Positions 45,891 to 53,129 of a DNA stretch of 64,000 bases are shown here, piece by piece (position 1 is the stretch's first letter; each line of letters begins with the position of its first letter). Position numbers and translations under genes: made by a program. The notes beneath the pieces were generated by a model. The model had not been told where the DNA came from. It saw only the letters and a list, made by a program, of their open reading frames with translations, and searched no databases. The stretch is from an uncultured Collinsella sp. (GTDB lineage Bacteria > Actinomycetota > Coriobacteriia > Coriobacteriales > Coriobacteriaceae), in contig CAUGGC010000004.1 in NCBI GenBank assembly GCA_959599095.1, forward strand, positions 1-64,000. Reading direction: 5' to 3'.

Positions 45891-47639
45891 ATGGCGAACG
45901 ACAGCAAGACATGGCGGTGCGGAAAGTACGAGCTCAGCTTTGACCGTCCGCGCATCATGGGCGTCCTCAACGTGACGCCCGATTCGTTTAGCGATGGCGG
46001 GGAGCACTTCGATCCGGATGCCGCCATCGAGTACGGCCTGGCGATGCTCGACGCCGGCGCCGACATCATCGACGTGGGCGGCGAGTCCACGCGCCCCGGC
46101 TTTACCCCGGTCAACCCCGACGAGGAGGCTCGCCGCGTGCTGCCCGTGGTGCGCGCGCTGGCCAAGGAGGGCGCCATCGTCTCGATCGACACGCGTCATG
46201 TGGCGGTTGCCAAGGCGGCCGTGCGCTGCGGCGCCTCGATCGTCAACGACGTGACCGGCTTCACCGATCCCAAGATGGTCGAGTTTGTTAAGACGAGCAC
46301 CTGCGGCATCATCGTGATGCATGCCGGCGAGGTCGCCGCACCCGCCCGCACGCACGCGACGGTGCAGCTCGATACCTCGGCTGCGGCGTTTGTTGCCGAG
46401 AAGGCACGCGAAGCGGCTGCCGAGGCCGCGCGCGAGGCCGAGAAGCCGGCCCGTCGCCGTCGTGGCAAGTTGCTGGGCGAGCCTAAGCCGGAGGCCAAGC
46501 TTCCGGGCGGCGTGGTGCAGCCCTCGTTGCCGTTTGGCGAACCGGAGCCCACGTCCGAGCCTGTAACCGAGCTGGGGCAGGAGACGCCGGCCGCCGAGCA
46601 GGCAGCTGCCGCCGAGACCGTCGCGCCCGCGCCCGAGGCCGCGTCCGCAGCCACCGAGGCCGCATCGGAGTCCAATGACCGCCTGGCCGCCATGATGCGC
46701 CGCAGCGCCCGCCGCGAGGAGGCCTATGTGCCCACCTCGCAGCTCCGCCGCTTTACCCTGCCCGATTCTGCGCCCATCATGCGCCGCGTCATGGGCTTTC
46801 TGTCCGACCAGGCCCGCACGCTCATCCATGCCGGCGTGTCGCGCGACCGCATCTGCATCGATCCTGGCCCGGGCTTTGGTAAGTCGGCTAACGAGGACAT
46901 CGTCATCCAGCGCGAGACTGCCAAGATGGCGTCACTGGGCTATCCGCTCATGTGTGCCGTGTCGCGCAAGCGCTTTGTGGGCGCCGTCTCGGGCGTGACC
47001 GAGGCCGCCGAGCGCGATGCCGCTACGTTTGGCGTGTGCCTGGGCGCCATCCAGGCCGGTGCCAACATCGTGCGCGTGCACGACGCCGCGGGTTTTGCGC
47101 AGTTCCTGAACGGCTACTGGGCGGTTGCCAAGCCACAGCCGCGCCGCGCGTTTGTGGCCGTGGGCTCCAACCTGGGGCATCGCTGCGACAACATCCGCGC
47201 CGCACGCGAGATGATCGCCGAGATTCCACTCACCTGCGTGTCCAACTCCTCCAAGATTTACGAGAGCGAGCCGGCCTACGAGACGCGCCAGGACGCGTTT
47301 GCCAACGCCGTCATCGAGATCAAGACCGAGCTGGCGCCGCTGGTGCTGCTCGATGAGCTCATGAAGATCGAGGCCGAGCTGGGGCGCGACCGCTCCAAGA
47401 AGGCCAAGGCCAACGGTCCGCGCACCATCGACCTGGACCTGCTGTGGATGGATGGCGAGACCCACGGCGGCAAAAAGCTGCGCCTGCCGCATCCTCTCAT
47501 TGGCGAGCGCGACTTTGTGCTGGTGCCGCTCGAGGACCTGATGCACGACCCGGCGCGGTTCTTCCGCTACAACGGTGTCGAGGTCAAGGAGCCCGAGGAC
47601 CGCGTGGGCCATATCGTGGGCGAATTGGGGCGTATGTAG
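45891..47639 (+). CDS. Fused dihydropteroate synthase-HPPK (FolP-FolK)
   Basis: Two consecutive folate enzymes in one 582-residue chain. Residues about 20-148 and 290-415 form dihydropteroate synthase: IMGVLNVTPDSFSDGG, DVGGESTRPG, SIDTRH, IVNDVTGF, then DPGPGFGKS, SRKRFVG and VRVHDA. HPPK is about 418-560: AFVAVGSNLGHRCDNI, KIYESEPAYE, and GPRTIDLDLLW. Between residues about 149 and 290 there is a large low-complexity insert, rich in Ala, Glu and Pro, inside the synthase barrel just after VMHAGE. ATG 45891 is 7 nt from AGGAG. The next gene starts directly after the stop. Confidence 0.93.
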   Translation: MANDSKTWRCGKYELSFDRPRIMGVLNVTPDSFSDGGEHFDPDAAIEYGLAMLDAGADIIDVGGESTRPGFTPVNPDEEARRVLPVVRALAKEGAIVSIDTRHVAVAKAAVRCGASIVNDVTGFTDPKMVEFVKTSTCGIIVMHAGEVAAPARTHATVQLDTSAAAFVAEKAREAAAEAAREAEKPARRRRGKLLGEPKPEAKLPGGVVQPSLPFGEPEPTSEPVTELGQETPAAEQAAAAETVAPAPEAASAATEAASESNDRLAAMMRRSARREEAYVPTSQLRRFTLPDSAPIMRRVMGFLSDQARTLIHAGVSRDRICIDPGPGFGKSANEDIVIQRETAKMASLGYPLMCAVSRKRFVGAVSGVTEAAERDAATFGVCLGAIQAGANIVRVHDAAGFAQFLNGYWAVAKPQPRRAFVAVGSNLGHRCDNIRAAREMIAEIPLTCVSNSSKIYESEPAYETRQDAFANAVIEIKTELAPLVLLDELMKIEAELGRDRSKKAKANGPRTIDLDLLWMDGETHGGKKLRLPHPLIGERDFVLVPLEDLMHDPARFFRYNGVEVKEPEDRVGHIVGELGRM

Positions 47640-48341
47640 ATGATCGAGATGAATGCTGTTGTCGCCGGCACCGAGCTCGACGCGGCGCGCGACGCGGGCC
47701 GCGAGGGCGTGTCCGCGGGCTGGTGCGCGTGGAGCGCGGGCGATGCTTCGCTGACGTTTTCGCTGGTTGTGCGCCCCGATGTGAACATGCATGCCTTCCA
47801 CGGCCTGCCGTTTGTGGCCGCGATGGGCATGATGGACGCGCTCGTGGGCACGGCATCGACGCCGGGGTTGGGCCTTGCCGGTAAGGTGGGTATCCAGTGG
47901 CCGAGCGACATTGTGTGCGGCGCGCCCGCATTTGAGACGTCGTTCGCGCGCGTTACCGTGAACGGCGGTGCCGGTGCCGCGGGCATGTTCGGTGCCGTGA
48001 CGGTGGATATTGAGCTTTCGGCGTTGAGCGAGCTCGGTGTGGATGCGGCCGACGAAGCGCTGGTCGAGGAGTTGGCCGCCGCCGTGCTGACCCGTGTGGA
48101 CACCTGGGCGGTTGTTGCCAACACGCCGCAGGGCGCTGCCGGTCCGCTGGCTCCCGTGCTGGGCGAGTACTTCGACATGGTGCCGCTGCTGGGCCGCCAA
48201 GTTGCGGCGGTGTCGCCCAACGGCTTGCCGCTTGCGGTCGGTGTGTTTGCGGGCCTGGACATCTGGGGTCGTGCGACCATCAAGACCGATGCCGGCGAGC
48301 AAGAGTTTCCGCCCGAGGCTGTACGAATTCGCGGACTGTAG
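47640..48341 (+). CDS. BirA-like biotin/lipoate ligase domain protein
   Basis: The 233-residue protein resembles a biotin-protein ligase without the N-terminal DNA-binding domain. SAGWCAWSAGDASLTFSLVV (from about 25) stands where the ligase has its GRGRxGRxW loop, but that glycine-arginine motif is not intact. KVGIQWPSDIVCG (about 82-94) matches the KWPNDI motif in a weakened form, and the C terminus resembles the end cap of BirA. It could be a degraded ligase or a related protein with another substrate. It begins one base after the folate gene stops, and they probably share a transcript. Confidence 0.6.
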   Translation: MIEMNAVVAGTELDAARDAGREGVSAGWCAWSAGDASLTFSLVVRPDVNMHAFHGLPFVAAMGMMDALVGTASTPGLGLAGKVGIQWPSDIVCGAPAFETSFARVTVNGGAGAAGMFGAVTVDIELSALSELGVDAADEALVEELAAAVLTRVDTWAVVANTPQGAAGPLAPVLGEYFDMVPLLGRQVAAVSPNGLPLAVGVFAGLDIWGRATIKTDAGEQEFPPEAVRIRGL

Positions 48342-48380
48342 CGCGAGGCGCCAGCGCTCAAAGACAACGATGACAACAAG

Positions 48381-48412
48381 ACCCTCCTCGGCCTGTGCCG
48401 GGGAGGGTTTCG
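48381..48412. terminator. Bidirectional terminator
   Basis: ACCCTCCTCGGC pairs with GCCGGGGAGGGT around a CTGT loop, followed by TT on the plus strand and by TCTTGTTG on the minus strand. It lies between convergent genes (BirA-like and coaX). Confidence 0.75.
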
Positions 48413-48486
48413 CCTATCTGGGGAATAGGCTTGGCGAGCATTTGCGGGGACTGTGGCATCGGGCGTGCTTGACTTAAGCCCCTGCT

Positions 48487-49260
48487 CTATCCCAGCTCCT
48501 GCATGCGGCGGTAGATTTCGCAGATACCCTTGATGGTGAGCTGTCCGTCGACCACGTCGAAGGCGTCGGTCGAATCGGCGACGATGCTGGCGAGACCGCC
48601 CGTGGCGATAACGGTGGCGTCCTCGCGGCCCAGCTCGCGCTTCATGCGCGCGACTAGGCCCTCAGCCATTGCGGCGGCGCCCGTTACGGCGCCGACCTTG
48701 ATGCACTCCTCGGTATCGCGGCCGATGGCGTGCTCGGGCGCCTCGAGCGGAACGCTGGCGAGCTTGGCGGCTCGGGCGGCGAGCGCGTCCATCGAAATGC
48801 GGATGCCCGGCGCAATCGCTCCACCAATGTAATAACCGTCCTCATCGATGACGTCGATATTGGTCGCGGTGCCAAAGTCCACCACGATTGCCGGCGCGCC
48901 GTAGAAAGTTTCGGCCGCAACGGCGTTAGCGACGCGGTCGGCACCTACGGCCTGGGGACGCGCCGCGCGCAGCTTGGTCACCGCGGCCGTCTGCGGTCCG
49001 ATGACGATGGCGTCTGCGGCAATGCGGTCGGCCACGGCGTGCCATTCGCGCGAGAGCTGCGGCACCACGCCCGCAAAGGCGATCGCGTCGACCGCGTCGA
49101 GCGAAAGGCCGTACATCTTAAAGAAACCCATCAGGCGCACATGGATCTCGTCGGCGGTATAAGAGCGGTCGGTGGGCATGCGCCACGACTGCACCAGCTC
49201 GTCTCCGTCAAACAGGCCCATGGCCGTCTGCGTATTTCCCATATCGATAGCGAGCAGCAT
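48487..49260 (-). CDS. coaX: Type III pantothenate kinase
   Basis: CoaX phosphorylates pantothenate, the first step to coenzyme A. The 257-residue protein shows MLLAIDMGNTQTAMGLF at the start, GADRVANAVAA (about 105-115), VDFGTATNIDVID (about 126-138, ASKHA-fold ATP site) and GGAIAPGIRISMDALA (about 145-160). ATG 49260 has GGGAG about 5-8 bases upstream; an in-frame ATG at 49281 has none. It is convergent with the BirA-like gene and divergent from tRNA-fMet. Confidence 0.95.
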   Translation of the reverse strand: MLLAIDMGNTQTAMGLFDGDELVQSWRMPTDRSYTADEIHVRLMGFFKMYGLSLDAVDAIAFAGVVPQLSREWHAVADRIAADAIVIGPQTAAVTKLRAARPQAVGADRVANAVAAETFYGAPAIVVDFGTATNIDVIDEDGYYIGGAIAPGIRISMDALAARAAKLASVPLEAPEHAIGRDTEECIKVGAVTGAAAMAEGLVARMKRELGREDATVIATGGLASIVADSTDAFDVVDGQLTIKGICEIYRRMQELG

Positions 49261-49457
49261 GTCTACTCCCGGTGTTGGCATAAAAGGACGCGCACCATTG
49301 TATACGTGCCGTCGACGGCGCTCGGCTGCGATTCGTTTACGGTGATAGGGGCTGAGGGGTTTTAAATATGAAGGAATTATGCTCTACGAGATTTTCCTTG
49401 CCGTTTACCGAACTCCCGTGTAATATTCTTTCTTGCGCACATGAGGCGCCCAGACAT

Positions 49458-49534
49458 TGCGGGGTGGAGCAGTCTGGTAGCTCGCCGGGCTCATAACCCG
49501 GAGGTCGTAGGTTCAAATCCTGCCCCCGCGACCA
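49458..49534 (+). tRNA. tRNA-fMet(CAT)
   Basis: The cloverleaf has anticodon loop CTCATAA on a stem ending in three G-C pairs (CCGGG/CCCGG), the mark of an initiator. The acceptor begins T and pairs as a U-G with position 72, not the C-A mismatch of E. coli. CCA is encoded. A strong terminator follows. Confidence 0.93.
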
Positions 49535-49544
49535 AGAACTTGCA

Positions 49545-49573
49545 GCTCGTCGGCCTAGCCGGCGAGCTTTTTT
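49545..49573 (+). terminator. Terminator of tRNA-fMet
   Basis: GCTCGTCGGC pairs with GCCGGCGAGC (one wobble) around CTA, followed by TTTTTTG. Confidence 0.92.
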
Positions 49574-49623
49574 GTTATTTCGGGACCGTGTTTTCGGTTC
49601 AATTCTCGGCCTCTCAATCAAAG

Positions 49624-49841
49624 ATCTCGATCTGTAACATCTAGACCCGATTTGGGCGGCTAGGTGTTACAGATCGAGATATACCGGTGGGTTGGGTCGT
49701 GTTTGTCTAAATCTGTAACACGAGGGACGGATTTTGCCGAGTTGTTGTTATAGATTGAGATTTTCTAGCAGGCGGGTTTGGTTTGTCTCGATCTGTAACA
49801 GTAAGACCCGGTTTTGCCGCGTAACTGTTACAGATTGAGAT
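49624..49841. repeat. Three tandem hairpin units of about 80 bp
   Basis: Three units begin near 49624, 49705 and 49785. Each has a left arm like GTCTCGATCTGTAACA and a right arm like TGTTACAGATCGAGAT, which pair around a loop of 20-25 bases containing GACCCGGTTTTGCCG or a variant. They are separated by CGGTGGGTTGGG-like linkers. The arms of the middle unit have drifted by two or three bases (GTCTAAATCTG; TTATAGATTG). No ORF. The stretch 49535-49982 contains nothing else apart from the terminator. Confidence 0.75.
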
Positions 49842-49982
49842 AAACCGGCGGGCCGCCCTGCCCCATCCACCTGCCGCTACCTGCTGTCCGCCGATTTCCG
49901 TTGCGCTGTTGTATTCCCATGCCATATCCTCTAGACAACTACGCGGCATCATCGCGGCCGCGCCTACAAGAGAGGAATGTCC

Positions 49983-52013
49983 ATGACCGCACCTGCATCC
50001 AAGCTGCTTCAGCCCATTACGGTTGGCCCCCTTGAGCTCAAAAACCGCATTATGTTCCCGCCGTTGACCACCGGCTACGAGGAGCGTGACGGCTCCATTG
50101 GCGAGCGCAGCCTGGCTTTTTACGAGCGCTTGGCCCGTGGCGGCGTGAGTTACATCGTCATCGGCGACGTTGCTCCCGTCATGACCGCAAGCCCCACGCC
50201 CAAGCTGGCGACCGACGCCCAAATCCCCACGTTTAAGGCCCTGGCCGATGCCGTCCACAAGCACGGCGCCAAGGTCGCGCTGCAGCTGTTCCACCCCGAG
50301 TACGACGTGCCCGGTGTCGGCCGCATGGTCATGGGATCCATGGCCGCCGCCAAGGCCGCGCAGGAGGCCAAGGCCGCCGGCGACGAGGAGACCTTTGCCG
50401 CCAAGATGGCCGAGTCCAACGAGATCCGCAACCAGGCCTACGCCAAGCTGCACCACGACATGCAGCACTTTGTGAACGAGGCGAGTGTGGAGCAGCTCAC
50501 CCAGATCAAGGAGGCTATCGCCGCCTCGGCCGCTCGCGCGCAGCAGGCCGGCATCGACGCCATCGAGGTCCACGGCGACCGCCTGGTAGGTTCGCTGTGC
50601 TCGGCCATCCTCAACCAGCGCACCGACGAGTACGGCGGCTCGTTCGAGAACCGCGTTCGCTACGCGCTGGAGGTCGTCGCTGCCATTAAGGAAGCCGCGC
50701 CGCAGCTGATGGTGGAGTACAAGCTCCCCGTGATCATGGAGAACCCCGACGGCACGCCGCGCGGCAAGGGTGGCCTGCAGCCCGACGAGGCCTGCGAGTT
50801 TGCCAAGCTGCTCGAGGGCGCGGGCATCGATATGATTCAGGTCGCACAGGCCAACCACACCGGCAACATGGGCGACACCATTCCGCCCATGGGCGCCATG
50901 CCCTACAACTGGACGCTGCCCGTGGCCGAGCGCGTCAAGGCCCTGGTCTCCGTGCCGGTGGCAACCGTCGGCCGCGTTGTCTCGGTTGAGGCCGGCGAGA
51001 AGATTCTGGAAGACGGCTCCGCCGATATCATCGCTTATGGCCGCTCGCTCATGTGCGACCCCGACATTGCGCTGAAGGCCGCCACGGGCGAGCCCATTCG
51101 CGAGTGCCTCAACTGCAATAAGGGCTGTGTCGACGCGATTCAAAACCGCAAGTACATCTCGTGCGTGCTTAATGCCGAGAACGGCGACGAGGCGACCATC
51201 GCCATCAAGCCGGGCGAGGGCGACAAGAAGATCGCCGTGGTGGGCGGCGGTATTGCCGGCCTGGAGGCCGCGCGCGTGGCGGCCAAGCGCGGTTACGACG
51301 TGACCGTCTACGAGGCGAGCGATCATCTGGGCGGCCAGATTGTGCTGGCGGCCGCGCCTCCGCGCAAGGACGAGATCATGCGCTCGGTCGAGTACTACGA
51401 GAAGATTCTGCCTGGCCTGGGCGTGAAGGTTGAGCTCAACCATGCCGCTACCGCTGAGGACCTCAACGCCGCCGACGCCGCGATTGTGGCCGTGGGCGCG
51501 CACGACGTGGTCATCCCCGTTCCGGGTGCCGACTCGGAGAAGGTCGTCTCGAGCTGGGACGTGCTGGCCGGCAAGGTGGAGCTTACGGGCCGCGTCGCCG
51601 TCATTGGCGGCGGCCTGGTGGGCACCGAGACTGCCGAGTACCTGCTGCAGCACGGCTGCGAGGTGGCGATCGTGGAGATGCTCGACAAGATTGCCGCGGG
51701 CGAGTCCGAGACCATTCTGCCGCTGATTATGAGCGACTTTGCCGAGCACAACGTGGAGCAGCACGTGAAGACCCGCCTGACCGCCATTACCGACGAGGGC
51801 GTGGAGGCTGTTCGCACCACCGAGGACGGCGCCGAGGAGCCGGTGAAGATCGCCTGCGATTACGTGGTGATGGCCGTGGGCTCCAAGGCCAACGCGTTTG
51901 ACCTGGATGGCGTGACGGTGCCCGTGACCTGCGTGGGCGACTGCTCGGGTGAGCGCACCGCCGACATTGCGAGCGCCATTCGCACGGCGTATCACGCGGC
52001 CAACGAGCTGTAG
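49983..52013 (+). CDS. NADH:flavin oxidoreductase (old yellow enzyme / 2,4-dienoyl-CoA reductase type)
   Basis: A 676-residue, two-part flavoprotein. Residues 1-360 form the FMN TIM barrel with LKNRIMFPPLTTGY (about 16-29), a His-Pro-type substrate region and IEVHGDR near 195. Cys for a 4Fe-4S cluster are in CLNCNKGCVDAI and a further Cys eleven residues on (about 375-393). The FAD/NADH part has IAVVGGGIAGLEAARVA (about 415-431), VAVIGGGLVGTETAEYL and VGDC near the end. Enzymes of this shape reduce enoates, dienoyl-CoAs and bile acid intermediates; the substrate is not given by context. ATG 49983 is six bases from AGAGGA. Confidence 0.9.
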   Translation: MTAPASKLLQPITVGPLELKNRIMFPPLTTGYEERDGSIGERSLAFYERLARGGVSYIVIGDVAPVMTASPTPKLATDAQIPTFKALADAVHKHGAKVALQLFHPEYDVPGVGRMVMGSMAAAKAAQEAKAAGDEETFAAKMAESNEIRNQAYAKLHHDMQHFVNEASVEQLTQIKEAIAASAARAQQAGIDAIEVHGDRLVGSLCSAILNQRTDEYGGSFENRVRYALEVVAAIKEAAPQLMVEYKLPVIMENPDGTPRGKGGLQPDEACEFAKLLEGAGIDMIQVAQANHTGNMGDTIPPMGAMPYNWTLPVAERVKALVSVPVATVGRVVSVEAGEKILEDGSADIIAYGRSLMCDPDIALKAATGEPIRECLNCNKGCVDAIQNRKYISCVLNAENGDEATIAIKPGEGDKKIAVVGGGIAGLEAARVAAKRGYDVTVYEASDHLGGQIVLAAAPPRKDEIMRSVEYYEKILPGLGVKVELNHAATAEDLNAADAAIVAVGAHDVVIPVPGADSEKVVSSWDVLAGKVELTGRVAVIGGGLVGTETAEYLLQHGCEVAIVEMLDKIAAGESETILPLIMSDFAEHNVEQHVKTRLTAITDEGVEAVRTTEDGAEEPVKIACDYVVMAVGSKANAFDLDGVTVPVTCVGDCSGERTADIASAIRTAYHAANEL

Positions 52014-52088
52014 TTGAACATCGCGGCCAGGCGGGACGGTGGCACGGATCCGTCTCGCCCGGCTGTGTCCCGTCGGGTGTCAATCGGT

Positions 52089-52127
52089 GCGGGGCCTGCA
52101 AGCGCAGCAGGTCCCGCCCTTTTTGTT
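52089..52127 (+). terminator. Terminator after the NADH:flavin oxidoreductase
   Basis: GCGGGGCCTGC pairs with GCAGGTCCCGC, followed by CCTTTTTGTTTTG. An upstream imperfect hairpin (about 52028-52067) may help. Confidence 0.88.
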
Positions 52128-52383
52128 TTGCTCCGGTGGATGGCAATGCGCGGTAATCATGAGGAGTGAGGACGTCTACTGTCTCGCAGATCACTCAAAA
52201 TTATTGGGGGAGGGGTTAATAACTATATCCTCTATACCAAAGGACATAAAGAGATGCCAATTTTGTTGACAAGCGAATGACGATTAGCTGCGAGTTGGCT
52301 ACCAGCGTAAATAATCGATAAAGAAATGTCGTAATTTGGTGCCAAATGCCCAGATAACGCCGCGTCTATTTTAATTAACTGCT

Positions 52384-52412
52384 TTGAGCAAACAGTAAAA
52401 TGCTACTATCTA
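52384..52412 (+). promoter_or_regulatory. Promoter of the HTH gene
   Basis: TTGAGC (52384-52389) and TATCTA (52407-52412) are 17 bp apart, in a markedly AT-rich stretch (52130-52440). That stretch has no gene; it contains a small palindrome TTTGGTGCCAAA. Confidence 0.5.
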
Positions 52413-52453
52413 ACTTGCACGTAAGAAAGCAGATTAACGGTTAAGGCTAAGAA

Positions 52454-52843
52454 GTGGCAGGTATGTCGGAAGCAACTAGGACTCGCACGCATGCGCCTGA
52501 GGTTAGGCAGCGCGCCGTCGAGATCCTCCAAGAGGGGGTCGGTCATCGCGCCCTCGCTGCGGAGCTTGGCATTCCCCAGGCCACGGCTCGTCAGTGGGCC
52601 CGCGCGTATGCCGTGGGCGGTGCCGACGCCGTTCTCAACGCCGGTTCGCATCATCACACCTATTCGTACGACGTAAAGCTCGCTGTGGTTAAGGACCGTC
52701 TGGAAAACGGCTTGACGGTTCGCGAGGCCATGATCAAGCACAAGATTCCCAGCGAGTCTTCGGTCAAGGCTTGGTGCCGTCAGTACCGCGAGAGCGGTGA
52801 GTCCGCACTGGTCGATAAGCCGCGCGTTAAAAAGGCGGAATAG
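52454..52843 (+). CDS. Lone helix-turn-helix protein, transposase-OrfA-like
   Basis: The 129-residue protein contains two helix-turn-helix units: RQRAVEILQEGVGHRALAAEL with GIPQATARQWARAY (about 16-50) and LAVVKDRLENGLTVREAM with SSVKAWCRQYRESG (about 73-117). This double form is typical of the small OrfA part of IS3-type elements, but no OrfB or terminal repeats are seen. It has its own promoter and terminator, so it may be domesticated. The start could be GTG 52454 or ATG 52463. Confidence 0.7.
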   Translation: MAGMSEATRTRTHAPEVRQRAVEILQEGVGHRALAAELGIPQATARQWARAYAVGGADAVLNAGSHHHTYSYDVKLAVVKDRLENGLTVREAMIKHKIPSESSVKAWCRQYRESGESALVDKPRVKKAE

Positions 52844-52854
52844 CAAACGGGATG

Positions 52855-52880
52855 GTGCGCCCACAGGGGCGCATTTTTCT
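52855..52880 (+). terminator. Terminator of the HTH gene
   Basis: TGCGCCC pairs with GGGCGCA around a short ACAG loop and is followed by TTTTTCTTG. The stretch 52881-53129 shows no gene. Confidence 0.85.
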
Positions 52881-53129
52881 TGCCGCGCCAACTTTTTGGA
52901 CCGGCGCGAGCCTATTGGGACATCCTCCAAAGTGCCCAATAAACCGCGCGCAGTGGCCCGCGCGTCCGTCGCTGCGGTAAAGGGACGTCACCCCTCTACT
53001 CCAATGCGGACAGACTCCTTGCCCCGTACGCCTAAAACTCCCCAGTTGACCGAAAACCTGCCACCGCAACCCCGTAATTGAGCTATAACGTTAAACAATT
53101 GCAGCGTTTTTGCATGGGGGAGTGATGGT

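Noticed and set aside
49624..49841. CRISPR array
   Set aside because: Period is about 80 bp, the repeats are themselves large inverted repeats, the spacers are similar to one another, and no cas gene is present.
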